Source of the DNA: Candidatus Sumerlaeota bacterium
GTDB taxonomy: Bacteria > Sumerlaeota > Sumerlaeia > MWCT01
Length of the DNA stretch: 7,645 nucleotides
Direction: 5' to 3'
Assembly: GCA_026398545.1 (NCBI GenBank)
Contig: JAPLSR010000442.1
Coordinates: forward strand, 1-7,645
Shown here: positions 1 through 6,015 of the stretch, piece after piece
Numbering within the stretch: the stretch's first letter is position 1
Layout: each line of letters opens with the position of its first letter
Program-made: the position numbers and the translations under genes
Notes under the pieces: generated by a model
The model's database searches: none
Told to the model about the DNA's origin: nothing
What the model saw: the letters and a program-made list of their open reading frames with translations, nothing else

Positions 1-66
1 CAGACTTGGGCCCACATAGACAATCTTGCAGTTCAGTTCCTTGGTTTTGTAATTGATGATGGGCAT
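1..66 (-). CDS. mglA: MglA-like small Ras-family GTPase, N-terminal fragment
   Basis: Only the first 22 codons lie in the window; the gene runs off the left edge. Read on the minus strand the protein starts MPIINYKTKELNCKIVY and continues VGPSL. This is the first beta strand and the beginning of the P-loop of MglA-type GTPases, where the family continues with CGKTTN. MglA proteins are cytoplasmic GTPases that act with MglB-type roadblock proteins to set cell polarity, gliding or pilus-based motility; many bacteria carry several paralogues. The start is supported by GGAG seven bases upstream on the minus strand (plus-strand 74-77). The call rests on the N-terminal signature alone; the P-loop lysine, the switch regions and the partner gene lie outside the window, so a general MglA-family paralogue is as likely as a true motility regulator. 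Confidence 0.72.
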   Translation of the reverse strand, partial: MPIINYKTKELNCKIVYVGPSL

Positions 67-221
67 TAATCACTCCGCTGTTTTTAGTTTCAGATACTGA
101 TGGGGACGAATATTGCAAGCTTTTATAATGTTATATGTCAAAAACATGATTAGGTGAATAATTAGATGTGAAATTGAATGAGTCAATAAAAAACAGATAT
201 ATCATTATATATATTCCAAAT

Positions 222-250
222 ATCTCTGTGTTCTCCGCGCTCTCTGCCCG
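222..250. repeat. Degenerate CACAGAG-type dispersed intergenic repeat
   Basis: The segment beginning ATCTCTGTGTTCTCCGCGC and continuing TCTCTGCC is a pyrimidine-rich run of CTCTG units spaced by about ten bases. Its complement reads as CAGAGA...CACAGAGA. Variants of this CACAGAG motif are scattered between genes in many environmental bacterial genomes (general knowledge, not checked here). A better preserved relative lies at 3434-3484 in this window. A short CGCC/GGCG palindrome follows at 250-259. Function unknown. Confidence 0.45.
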
Positions 251-300
251 CCACGGCGTGTCTGCGACGAGAAATTATCCAAGGTTTTGGTAAAACAAGC

Positions 301-329
301 TTGACAGTTATGCGCGTGTGAATGAATTT
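301..329 (+). promoter_or_regulatory. Possible sigma-70 promoter for the 363-1270 gene pair
   Basis: A perfect TTGACA -35 hexamer lies at 301-306. The -10 is poor: GAATTT at 17-base spacing (324-329), or ATGAAT at 322-327 preceded by an extended-10 TG at 319-320. A perfect TATAAT also occurs at 352-357, but it has no -35 and would start transcription at or after the first possible start codon, giving a leaderless or near-leaderless message. The -35 is the main support. Confidence 0.3.
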
Positions 330-362
330 TTTTTTGTTAGATTGGATAAATTATAATTGCGC

Positions 363-815
363 ATGATAGATATTATGACCGAGCCATATAAGAGCGGGAT
401 GGCGGGGGCTGTAAAGTTTGTGGCAAAATGTCCTGTGATGGCAACTGTTGTGGTGGTGCTGAAAGGGACAATAAAAAACCGCGGGCTTTCTCTCATTGCC
501 CCTCATTCTCGCTGTGTCCGTGAGAAGGAGATATTTGAGTTCATGGTGGCGGAGGATGAGGACGCCGCGCCGGGGAGTGCGGTCAATAATGTGAGATACC
601 TGGGTTTTGCGGAAGTGACCACCGGCGGCTCATTGCTGGTCGGGGACGGCGTCCTTCTCGATGGCAGGATGCTCGGCAGGGTTCTGGGTTTTGATGAGAC
701 GCACATGCCGAATCACCAGAATGTGGTTCTCCGTGGCACACCAGATGCCCCGGCTGTGGAGGAAGGAATGATGGTAAATTCCATCCTTGAATTCCACCTT
801 GAGGGAGATGTATGA
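363..815 (+). CDS. Conserved-looking small protein of unknown function, translationally coupled to RidA
   Basis: A 150-residue soluble protein with no signal peptide or membrane segment. I do not recognise a named function; the layout resembles small domain-of-unknown-function proteins (perhaps the DUF6917 type, from memory and unverified). Visible features, numbered from the ATG at 363, are a hydrophobic strand after MATVVVVLKG (about 26-35), a HSRCV motif at 48-52, an acidic turn EDEDA, Gly-rich beta segments, and the block GFDETHMPNHQN at 109-120. The clustering of Cys, His, Asp and Glu in these two blocks looks like a binding or catalytic site (inference). The start is ambiguous: an in-frame TAA lies at 354-356, then TTG 357, ATG 363, ATG 375 and ATG 399 are all open, and none has a convincing Shine-Dalgarno. 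The stop overlaps the RidA start in ATGA, so the two proteins are probably made together and act in the same process. Confidence 0.75.
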   Translation: MIDIMTEPYKSGMAGAVKFVAKCPVMATVVVVLKGTIKNRGLSLIAPHSRCVREKEIFEFMVAEDEDAAPGSAVNNVRYLGFAEVTTGGSLLVGDGVLLDGRMLGRVLGFDETHMPNHQNVVLRGTPDAPAVEEGMMVNSILEFHLEGDV

Positions 816-1270
816 GTTTTGAACATCGGTTAAAGGAGCTTGGGGTGGTTTTGCCTGAGGTGGCGGCGCCCGTTGCCGCATATATCCAGGCGGTCCAGGT
901 AGATAAGCTTGTTTATACCTCAGGACAGATACCGTTTGTTAAGGGGCAGTTGATATATAAAGGGGTGGTCGGGAAAGACCTGACACTTGAGGAGGGCTAT
1001 GAGGCGGCGCGTGTTTGCGTCCTTAATGCCCTGGCGGCGGTGAAGAGTTTGGCGGGGAGCATAGATAATATCGAACGCATCATCCGCCTGACCGGTTATG
1101 TAAATTCCGTGGATGGGTTCACTGACCAGCCAAAGGTGATGAATGGGGCATCTGAGATACTCCTTCAGATTTTCGGGGAGGAGGGGCGCCATGCACGGAG
1201 CGCCATCGGGGTCAATACATTACCATTGGGCGCCGCTGTTGAGGTGGAACTGATTGTCAAATTAAAGTGA
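812..1270 (+). CDS. RidA/YjgF/UK114-family protein (enamine/imine deaminase-like)
   Basis: A 152-residue single-domain cytoplasmic protein of the RidA superfamily, in the slightly longer subgroup with the N-terminal RLKELGVVLPEV-type segment. Members form trimers. Canonical RidA hydrolyses reactive enamine/imine intermediates such as 2-aminoacrylate released by PLP enzymes. Matching signatures are YTSGQIPF at 35-42, LTLEEGYEAAR at 57-67, FTDQPKVMNGASEI at 103-116, and GRHARSAIGVNTLPLGAAVEVE at 125-146. Arg129 aligns with the substrate-carboxylate Arg105 of canonical RidA, and Glu144 falls at the position of Glu120, fifteen residues later, so the active site looks intact. The start is well supported: GAGGGAG lies at 801-807 inside the upstream gene, and the ATG overlaps that gene's stop as ATGA. 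This subgroup is less studied than YjgF itself, so its true substrate is open. Confidence 0.93.
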   Translation: MSFEHRLKELGVVLPEVAAPVAAYIQAVQVDKLVYTSGQIPFVKGQLIYKGVVGKDLTLEEGYEAARVCVLNALAAVKSLAGSIDNIERIIRLTGYVNSVDGFTDQPKVMNGASEILLQIFGEEGRHARSAIGVNTLPLGAAVEVELIVKLK

Positions 1271-1278
1271 ATCGTCAG

Positions 1279-1300
1279 GCGTCCCTCGGGACGCTTTATT
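1279..1300 (+). terminator. Probable weak intrinsic terminator after the RidA gene
   Basis: GCGTCC (1279-1284) pairs with GGACGC (1289-1294) around a CTCG tetraloop, followed by TTTATT. The hairpin is compact and GC-rich, nine bases after the stop codon. The T-tract is short, so termination may be partial and some transcripts could read on into the protease gene. Confidence 0.5.
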
Positions 1301-1326
1301 GTGTGAAATAGTGAAAAACTCTAAGT

Positions 1327-1332
1327 GGAGGG
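1327..1332 (+). promoter_or_regulatory. Ribosome binding site of the cysteine protease gene
   Basis: GGAGGG lies nine bases before the ATG at 1342. A second in-frame ATG follows immediately at 1345. The first gives the better spacing, although either start gives the same signal peptide apart from one Met. Confidence 0.7.
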
Positions 1333-1341
1333 TAATATATA

Positions 1342-3324
1342 ATGATGAAAAGATTTATGATTATTGGTGTGATTTTTTCTCTAACTTTGTCAGGGCTTAT
1401 CGGGGCGGAGGAATATACAGTCATGCGTCCCGACCCCGAGACGCTGAAAAAGTGGATGGAGGCTTATGACAATGCCCCGCGGGCGCCGATACTGCCGCAG
1501 GTTGAGCCTCCAGCCGGAAAACTGAATCTCATTGACCATCTGAAATATACCCCAGCTGAAAGGGACCAGGGTGGCTGCGCGAACTGCTGGGCATGGGCGG
1601 GAACCGGCTGCCTTGAAATTGCCCTTCATGTCCAGATGGGGGTAAAGGACCGCCTCTCAGTCCAGTATATCACCTCCTGTGAGCAGGGCGTTATTGGCAA
1701 GACGTGCTGCGCTGGCGGCTGGCTGGCTGATTTTGCGGATTTTTATCGTCTTGAGAGACATTGTATTCCGTGGACGGATAAAAATGCAAACTGGCAGGAT
1801 GGAGATGCTTCCTGTGATACGAGCTGCAATTCCATCATTACCACCCCTAATTACCCCGTAAAGTACATTACTGACCAGGTAATTTCCACACACGGGCTTC
1901 CAAAGGAGACAGTGATTGCCAATATCAAGAACGTGCTTGCCCAGAACAAGGCAATCTGGTTAGCTTTTTATCTCCCCAGCAATACTGAATGGACCACCTT
2001 TTATGATTTCTGGGGCAATAATGACGAATCTGTCCTGTGGAATCCGGACTTCGCCTGTGGCAGGGACTGGAAACAGGCGGAGGGAGCCGGTCATGCCGTC
2101 CTCTGCGTGGGATATAATGATGATAATCCAAATAACAGATACTGGATAATGCTTAACAGTTGGGGCACGGCAGGAGGCAAGCGCCCAAACGGCTTTTTCT
2201 ATCTCAGCATGGATATTAACTATGACTGCACCTTCAAGGTCCAGGGGACTGACATGTATGCCCTCTTATGGGAGACGCTGGACGTCGTCTTTGATTTCGC
2301 CACACCGACCCCCACACCCATATATGACCCGGGCGATGTATGCGCAAAACCCCTCACGATTCCCTCCACGGGCGGGACATATAAAGGCTCCACATCCACC
2401 TTCCATAATTTTTATGACCCATCCACCTCATCGCTCTGGAACAAAACATGGATCATGGCTGGTCCGGACTGCGTCTATAAAATCGATATCCCCACACCGC
2501 TCAGGATAACCAATGTTACCGCCCGCATCATCACGGCATACTTCGACAACGCCCTGTATCTCATCCGCGACTGCTCTGACCCCGCTGGCTCGCTTCTTGT
2601 CTTTGCGGATGAGTATTATGACAAAACGGGTGAGGCGATTTCCTGGAAGCCCGACTGCGCCGGCTCGGTGTATCTCGTTGTGGACAGCTATCATCCCGAA
2701 GTGAAGGGTCCGTATTCGCTTGAGGTCACCATGGCAACGCCACCGACTCCAACCCCAACTGTGATACCGACTCCCACTCCGCACCCATCACCAACATCCA
2801 CACCTTCTCCCACGCCGGTTCTCCTGCCAGAGGAATATGTCTACACATTTGACAAGGGCGCGGAGGACTGGAAGAGTAATTATGTGCAAGGTGTGTTTGA
2901 CTCTCCCGCCTTCTCCGTCACTGGCGGGTGCATCGTATTCTCCCCCGGAGGAAGCCCAAATTGCTTTGGCTCATGGGAAAGTCCCTTCCATGCCTTTACC
3001 GCGGGGCAGAAATACAGGGCGCGCTTCCGTATAAAGACAAACCAGCCCGATAAGACACGTATTCCAACCTTCCGCATCCGCATCGGGGATAGAGAATCCC
3101 AGGTGATAACCGATTTGACGATAAACAGCATGGGTGGAGCGGAAAATGCGCCGTCGCTTTCAGGCACGGTGTATGAAATGATTTATCAACCGCCCGCAAC
3201 CGCCATGCAATTGGGTTATTCCATCATCATCGACCTTATAAATATCGGCGACCAGAATGACCCTTATGCAAATATTTATATTGATATGGTGGAGATAAAG
3301 AAGGCGACTGTTACGGTGCCATAA
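1342..3324 (+). CDS. Secreted multidomain papain-type (C1A) cysteine protease with PPC-like domain
   Basis: A 660-residue exported endopeptidase. Residues 1-22 form a signal peptide (basic MMKR, hydrophobic core, cleavage likely near IGA-EE). The catalytic domain spans about 60-318: oxyanion Gln76, nucleophile Cys82 in QGGCANCWAW, papain-like LSVQYITSC (105-113) and CCAGGW (122-127), His251 in GAGHAVLCVGY, and Asn272 in LNSWG. The propeptide is only about 35 residues and shows no I29/ERFNIN inhibitor. A short Pro/Thr linker (319-327) leads to a pre-peptidase C-terminal-like beta sandwich, about 330-463 (PDCVYKIDIP, DNALYLIRDCSDP, YLVVDSYHPEVKGPYSLEV). A longer Pro/Thr/Ser linker (466-496) leads to a beta-rich C-terminal domain, about 497-655 (YTFDKGAEDW, IYIDMVEIKK), resembling carbohydrate-binding or jelly-roll modules. 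Many cysteines suggest disulfides. No sorting signal or membrane anchor is seen at the C-terminus. The gene appears monocistronic, with its own ribosome site and a strong terminator. Substrate is unknown. Confidence 0.93.
   Translation: MMKRFMIIGVIFSLTLSGLIGAEEYTVMRPDPETLKKWMEAYDNAPRAPILPQVEPPAGKLNLIDHLKYTPAERDQGGCANCWAWAGTGCLEIALHVQMGVKDRLSVQYITSCEQGVIGKTCCAGGWLADFADFYRLERHCIPWTDKNANWQDGDASCDTSCNSIITTPNYPVKYITDQVISTHGLPKETVIANIKNVLAQNKAIWLAFYLPSNTEWTTFYDFWGNNDESVLWNPDFACGRDWKQAEGAGHAVLCVGYNDDNPNNRYWIMLNSWGTAGGKRPNGFFYLSMDINYDCTFKVQGTDMYALLWETLDVVFDFATPTPTPIYDPGDVCAKPLTIPSTGGTYKGSTSTFHNFYDPSTSSLWNKTWIMAGPDCVYKIDIPTPLRITNVTARIITAYFDNALYLIRDCSDPAGSLLVFADEYYDKTGEAISWKPDCAGSVYLVVDSYHPEVKGPYSLEVTMATPPTPTPTVIPTPTPHPSPTSTPSPTPVLLPEEYVYTFDKGAEDWKSNYVQGVFDSPAFSVTGGCIVFSPGGSPNCFGSWESPFHAFTAGQKYRARFRIKTNQPDKTRIPTFRIRIGDRESQVITDLTINSMGGAENAPSLSGTVYEMIYQPPATAMQLGYSIIIDLINIGDQNDPYANIYIDMVEIKKATVTVP
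2737..2829 (+). repeat. Low-complexity DNA coding a Pro/Thr/Ser linker
   Basis: An imperfect run of CCNACN triplet pairs encodes TPPTPTPTVIPTPTP followed by HPSPTSTPSPTP, residues 466-496 of the cysteine protease, between the PPC-like domain and the C-terminal domain. A shorter version (TPTPTP) is at 2302-2319. Such linkers are extended and often glycosylated in exported multidomain enzymes. The repetitive DNA may vary in length between strains. Confidence 0.75.
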
Positions 3325-3356
3325 TCTTTTGTGTTTCGTTTTTGGTTTATTTACGG

Positions 3357-3390
3357 GAGTTCACACCATCGTGTGTGAACTCTTTTTTTT
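3357..3390 (+). terminator. Rho-independent terminator of the cysteine protease gene
   Basis: GAGTTCACAC (3357-3366) and GTGTGAACTC (3373-3382) form a perfect ten-base-pair stem around the loop CATCGT, followed directly by eight Ts (3383-3390). It sits 33 bases after the stop codon. It acts on the plus strand; on the minus strand no T-tract follows, so it is unlikely to serve the convergent glycosylase gene. Confidence 0.92.
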
Positions 3391-3433
3391 AGATATAGCA
3401 TTACTCGGAAGTTTATTCTGTTAAATGAATATT

Positions 3434-3484
3434 TCACACAGAGGCACAGAGGCACAGATTGTCAATCTCCGTGTCTCTGTGTGA
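3434..3484. repeat. Imperfect inverted repeat of the CACAGAG family
   Basis: Arms TCACACAGAGGCAC (3434-3447) and GTGTCTCTGTGTGA (3471-3484) are complementary apart from one G-T pair. Inside them AGATT (3456-3460) and AATCT (3464-3468) form a second stem with a GTC loop. The left arm also holds a tandem AGAGGCAC AGAGGCAC duplication (3440-3455), the second copy bulging out of the fold. The element lies between convergent genes. It may help end minus-strand transcription, although no good T-tract follows in either direction. Its motif matches the decayed copy at 222-250, which argues for a dispersed intergenic repeat. Confidence 0.6.
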
Positions 3485-3548
3485 GAATAGTTTTCAAGGG
3501 ACAGACTTTTGAATATTGCTATGATATGCGCAGGTGTGTGAGTGTTTC

Positions 3549-4283
3549 CTACTTGAAGATTTCACCTTTCTCCTTGAACCAGAGAAGGAGGTCAAGATGG
3601 GCGAGGGGGATGCGGATTTTACGCGCCCACTGCCGCATCCGTTCCTCGATGATTAGATATTGTTTCGGCGTCATGGTGCGCGGGAGGCGGGGAATTACAT
3701 GGAAGCGGACGAGATTTCTGAGGATATGGCGGTCCAGAATGGCAATCCTGTCGCCAAGTCCGATATTTCTGAGGAAATGGCTCGCCTCCTTGTATCCCAG
3801 TCCTTTGATGTGCATAGCGAGCCATTGGCGCAGTTCCGGCGTGGGGCAGTCCTTTCCGGCCGTCGCTAGCGCTTTGGCGGAGTCGGCTCGCAGGTGTGTC
3901 AGGATTTCCGTGAATTGCCTCCTTGCGGCACAGATGTATCGTGATTTATTGTTGTGGAATCTTACACCGAAGAGGTGATGCGCAATTTTTGCCGCCGGGG
4001 CGCACATAAGGATGTTTTTTTTGCGCAGGAGTTCTACTGCGTTCCAGCACCGGTGGGCATCGGACTGCGGTGTCAGGAGGCAAAAGGCAAGTTCTGCAAA
4101 GATGCCCTCCTCATTGCGCGCAAAGGACAGGAGGCGCGCACCTGCAGACCCCCGCCGCAGGGTGTCCCTGAATTCTTTCAAACGTTTTGTGATGAGCCTT
4201 CTCGTTCTCGCGTAAAGGTTCTGCAGACCTGTAAGTGAGGCGGACACTCCCTGCCAGACATTTGAAGGATGTGCATCGTTCAT
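3549..4283 (-). CDS. Ogg2-type (archaeal-like) N-glycosylase/DNA lyase
   Basis: A 244-residue cytoplasmic base-excision repair enzyme of the helix-hairpin-helix GPD superfamily. It is expected to remove 8-oxoguanine and nick the abasic site by beta-elimination. The diagnostic hairpin is HIKGLGYKEASHFLRNIG (158-175), with catalytic Lys165, followed by AILDRHILRNL (181-191), with catalytic Asp184. The Lys-to-Asp spacing of 19 is close to the 18 I recall for archaeal Ogg2 enzymes. An N-terminal helix TRRLITKRLKEF (27-38), a FAELAFCLLTPQS segment (62-74), and the C-terminal HLDLLLWFKEKGEIFK also match the Ogg2 layout. It follows the M20 peptidase gene by 17 bases on the same strand and is probably co-transcribed. 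No clear Shine-Dalgarno precedes the ATG, so the first 15-20 residues are uncertain; a GTG at residue 13 is an alternative. Ogg2 is mostly archaeal and is sparse in bacteria such as Thermotoga. Confidence 0.9.
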   Translation of the reverse strand: MNDAHPSNVWQGVSASLTGLQNLYARTRRLITKRLKEFRDTLRRGSAGARLLSFARNEEGIFAELAFCLLTPQSDAHRCWNAVELLRKKNILMCAPAAKIAHHLFGVRFHNNKSRYICAARRQFTEILTHLRADSAKALATAGKDCPTPELRQWLAMHIKGLGYKEASHFLRNIGLGDRIAILDRHILRNLVRFHVIPRLPRTMTPKQYLIIEERMRQWARKIRIPLAHLDLLLWFKEKGEIFK

Positions 4284-4300
4284 TGGAGAAAAGTGCGCCT

Positions 4301-5815
4301 TTACTGTCTGATGTCCATCACGAGGAGCGCCATGGCGGCGGCATAAATCTTTGCGTTGCGGACGTGGTGGGCGATTACGACATGTTCATCAGTCATGTGG
4401 GCGAGTTCCTTTTCCTCGGTATAATCAACGGGTCCGTAAGAAACGCAGTTGGGATACGCCTTGGCAAATGTGGTGCCGCCGATTGCCTGGAGTTTGGGTT
4501 CACGTCCTGTGACGCATTGATATGCCTCCTGAAGGGAGGATATGAAGAAGGCATTCTCCTCAGGGTCAACAAAGAGCGCCTCGCGTCCCCAATCCTTTGA
4601 CTCCTCCACATACATTCGGACGCCGGTTTTTGCGGATTCCTTTTTCAGGAGCGCTATGGCGCGCCTTGCCACCTCTTTGCAGGCAAGTCCGAGGGTGGGA
4701 CGGATATTGACCTGTGCGCGCCCCTCCTTTTTATTGATGTTGCATATGCCAAGGTTCACTGTGGTCTTGCCGACGAAGTGGTGCTCGATGGCGATGTCCA
4801 GTCCCTCGCCAAAGAGGGGTGAGCATACGCGGTAGAGAAAATCCATGTAAGCCCTGCACGGCTGAGGGACGGATGTGTGATTGGAGAGGAAAAGAAGTGC
4901 GTCGAGGATGGCATTGTGTCCCTCCTGCGGGAGGCTCCCATGGGCGCTTTTGCCGTGGAAGGTCACCTTCAGGCAGTCCGCCTCAGGCGGACGGGACTCG
5001 CATACCTCCGGTCCGCTGAAGCGGACTTCTTTATTATTTGCGGCGAAGGTCGAGAGCTCCCTTGCCAGTTCCGCCATGGCTCGCTCTTTATCTTTCGCCG
5101 CAAATGTCACTGTTGCCAAATCGGGGACAACATTGGTGCGGACGCCGGCAGAGAGTGAGAGAAATTGCAAATCCCCGCCGCCTTCCTCAGGCTCCCACTC
5201 TGAGTTTATCTTGAGATTCATGATACCCTTTTCGCCGTTGATCACGGGGAAAGCGGCATCCGGGGTGAAGCTGAAGGCGGGAGCGCTTTCCTTTTTGATG
5301 AAATATTGCACATCAGACCATTCGCCAACCTCCTCGCCGCGCCCCATGATGATGTGGACGGGTCGGTGGAAGCTAAGCCCCATTTTTTTCAGCGCAACAA
5401 GGGCATAAAGGCATGCCATGAATGGTCCCTTGTCATCTTGCGCGCCTCGCCCCCAGATGATGCCGTCCGCCACCGTGCCGGAAAAGGGCGGATATTTCCA
5501 TTCGCCGGTGGCAGGCACCACATCAATGTGGAGAGGAATCCCCAGCCCCTTTTCATCTCCCGTGCCGGGCTGTTCAATCACACTGACAATGCCGTCAAGG
5601 TCGCGATAGACAAGTCCCAGGCGTGATGCGAGGTTTTTGAGATAATCGAGGAGACGACCTATCTCGCGGTTGAATTTTTCCCTTTCCTCATCCGTCTTCC
5701 CGCCGGAGACGGTTTCATACGTGATGATTTTTGCCGTATCTTTGATGAGATTTCCCTTCAATTCCTCAACCTGGCCAAACAGTCTTTTTTGAAATTCCTT
5801 GGATAAAGCAGGCAT
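4301..5815 (-). CDS. M20-family metallodipeptidase, PepV-like
   Basis: A 504-residue cytoplasmic di-zinc peptidase of family M20. PepV-type enzymes cleave dipeptides and some tripeptides with broad specificity. Metal ligands and catalytic residues can be read off: His96 and catalytic Asp98 in HIDVVPA, bridging Asp127 in GRGAQDDKGP, catalytic Glu161 with metal Glu162 in GRGEEVGEW, Asp186 in FTPDAAFPVINGEKG, and His473 in LAHMTDEHV near the C-terminus. The lid/dimerisation insert lies roughly at 200-375 and includes the conserved HGKSAHGSLPQEGHNA (287-301). Length and the FTPDAxFP/GEKG pair favour PepV over ArgE/DapE. The Glu-Glu motif reads GRGEEVG, where PepV has a GTDEES-like string. No signal peptide is seen. 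The start is fixed by GAGGAGG six bases upstream on the minus strand. It is the first gene of a two-gene unit with the Ogg2 gene. Confidence 0.93.
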   Translation of the reverse strand: MPALSKEFQKRLFGQVEELKGNLIKDTAKIITYETVSGGKTDEEREKFNREIGRLLDYLKNLASRLGLVYRDLDGIVSVIEQPGTGDEKGLGIPLHIDVVPATGEWKYPPFSGTVADGIIWGRGAQDDKGPFMACLYALVALKKMGLSFHRPVHIIMGRGEEVGEWSDVQYFIKKESAPAFSFTPDAAFPVINGEKGIMNLKINSEWEPEEGGGDLQFLSLSAGVRTNVVPDLATVTFAAKDKERAMAELARELSTFAANNKEVRFSGPEVCESRPPEADCLKVTFHGKSAHGSLPQEGHNAILDALLFLSNHTSVPQPCRAYMDFLYRVCSPLFGEGLDIAIEHHFVGKTTVNLGICNINKKEGRAQVNIRPTLGLACKEVARRAIALLKKESAKTGVRMYVEESKDWGREALFVDPEENAFFISSLQEAYQCVTGREPKLQAIGGTTFAKAYPNCVSYGPVDYTEEKELAHMTDEHVVIAHHVRNAKIYAAAMALLVMDIRQ

Positions 5816-5821
5816 AAAAAA

Positions 5822-5828
5822 CCTCCTC
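5822..5828 (-). promoter_or_regulatory. Ribosome binding site of the M20 peptidase gene
   Basis: On the minus strand GAGGAGG precedes ATG by six bases (TTTTTT), a near-ideal Shine-Dalgarno that settles the start at 5815. Just upstream, 5830-5860 is AT-rich and holds several minus-strand -10-like hexamers (TATAAT, TATTAT, TATAGT). None has a convincing -35, and the TATAAT is too close to the ribosome site to serve. Confidence 0.8.
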
Positions 5829-5901
5829 GATTATATATTAACCTATAATAATACTATAATTTTCCGACCTTTGAGATTTCGGCAACTCTTTTTTAATTCA
5901 A

Positions 5902-5919
5902 AGCCCTGGATTCAGGGTT
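5902..5919. promoter_or_regulatory. Small inverted repeat in the divergent promoter region
   Basis: AGCCCTG (5902-5908) and CAGGGTT (5913-5919) pair around GATT, with one G-T position. The element lies 20 bases upstream of the -35 of the metalloprotease promoter and inside the region shared with the divergent M20 operon. It could be an operator or a chance hairpin. No T-tract follows it on either strand, so it is not a good terminator. Confidence 0.3.
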
Positions 5920-5939
5920 GGAAAATATTCGTTTTTCTC

Positions 5940-5968
5940 TTGACTCGAAGCGCATGAACAAATTTAAT
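5940..5968 (+). promoter_or_regulatory. Sigma-70-like promoter of the metalloprotease gene
   Basis: TTGACT (5940-5945) and TTTAAT (5963-5968) are separated by exactly 17 bases. Transcription would begin near 5975, leaving a leader of about 40 bases that contains the strong ribosome site at 5997-6006. Confidence 0.65.
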
Positions 5969-5996
5969 TATTTCAAATTTTTCCCTGAATGAAAAA

Positions 5997-6006
5997 AGGA
6001 GGAGGT
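5997..6006 (+). promoter_or_regulatory. Strong ribosome binding site of the metalloprotease gene
   Basis: AGGAGGAGGT precedes the ATG at 6016 by nine bases and contains a full AGGAGGT. This suggests high translation and fixes the start. Confidence 0.85.
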
Positions 6007-6015
6007 GGAAAAACT

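Larger units (their letters stand above)
67..356. other. AT-rich divergent intergenic region
   Basis: This stretch separates the minus-strand MglA-like gene from the plus-strand unit and holds no credible gene. It is strongly AT-rich from about 110 to 220. It contains minus-strand -35-like hexamers: TTGACA at 141-136, and TTGACT at 186-181 with a weak AATTAT or TAATTA 16-17 bases downstream. These may drive the GTPase gene, but neither has a good -10 partner. A degenerate repeat (222-250) and a possible plus-strand promoter (from 301) are listed separately. No tRNA or riboswitch fold was recognised. Confidence 0.6.

Noticed and set aside
117..129. TATAAT at 123-128 as a plus-strand promoter
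   Set aside because: There is no -35 partner at 16-18 bases, it lies in a generally AT-rich stretch, and it is over 230 bases from the next gene start.
2428..2784. 118-residue open frame on the minus strand
   Set aside because: It is opposite the PPC-like domain of the cysteine protease; it has no ribosome site or family signature.
3434..3484. Possible short CRISPR array
   Set aside because: Only two adjacent AGAGGCAC units without spacers are present, within an inverted repeat; there is no repeat-spacer periodicity and no cas gene.
3481..3978. 165-residue open frame on the plus strand
   Set aside because: It is antisense to the Ogg2 gene, whose catalytic motif is clear. The product is Arg/Ser-rich shadow sequence and begins inside the inverted repeat.
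4881..5408. 175-residue open frame on the plus strand
   Set aside because: It is antisense to the M20 peptidase, in a region coding for the lid domain and metal motifs, and has no recognisable domain.
5902..5919. Hairpin as an intrinsic terminator
   Set aside because: It has a seven-base stem with a wobble pair and no T-tract on either strand, and it lies between divergent genes where no terminator is needed.
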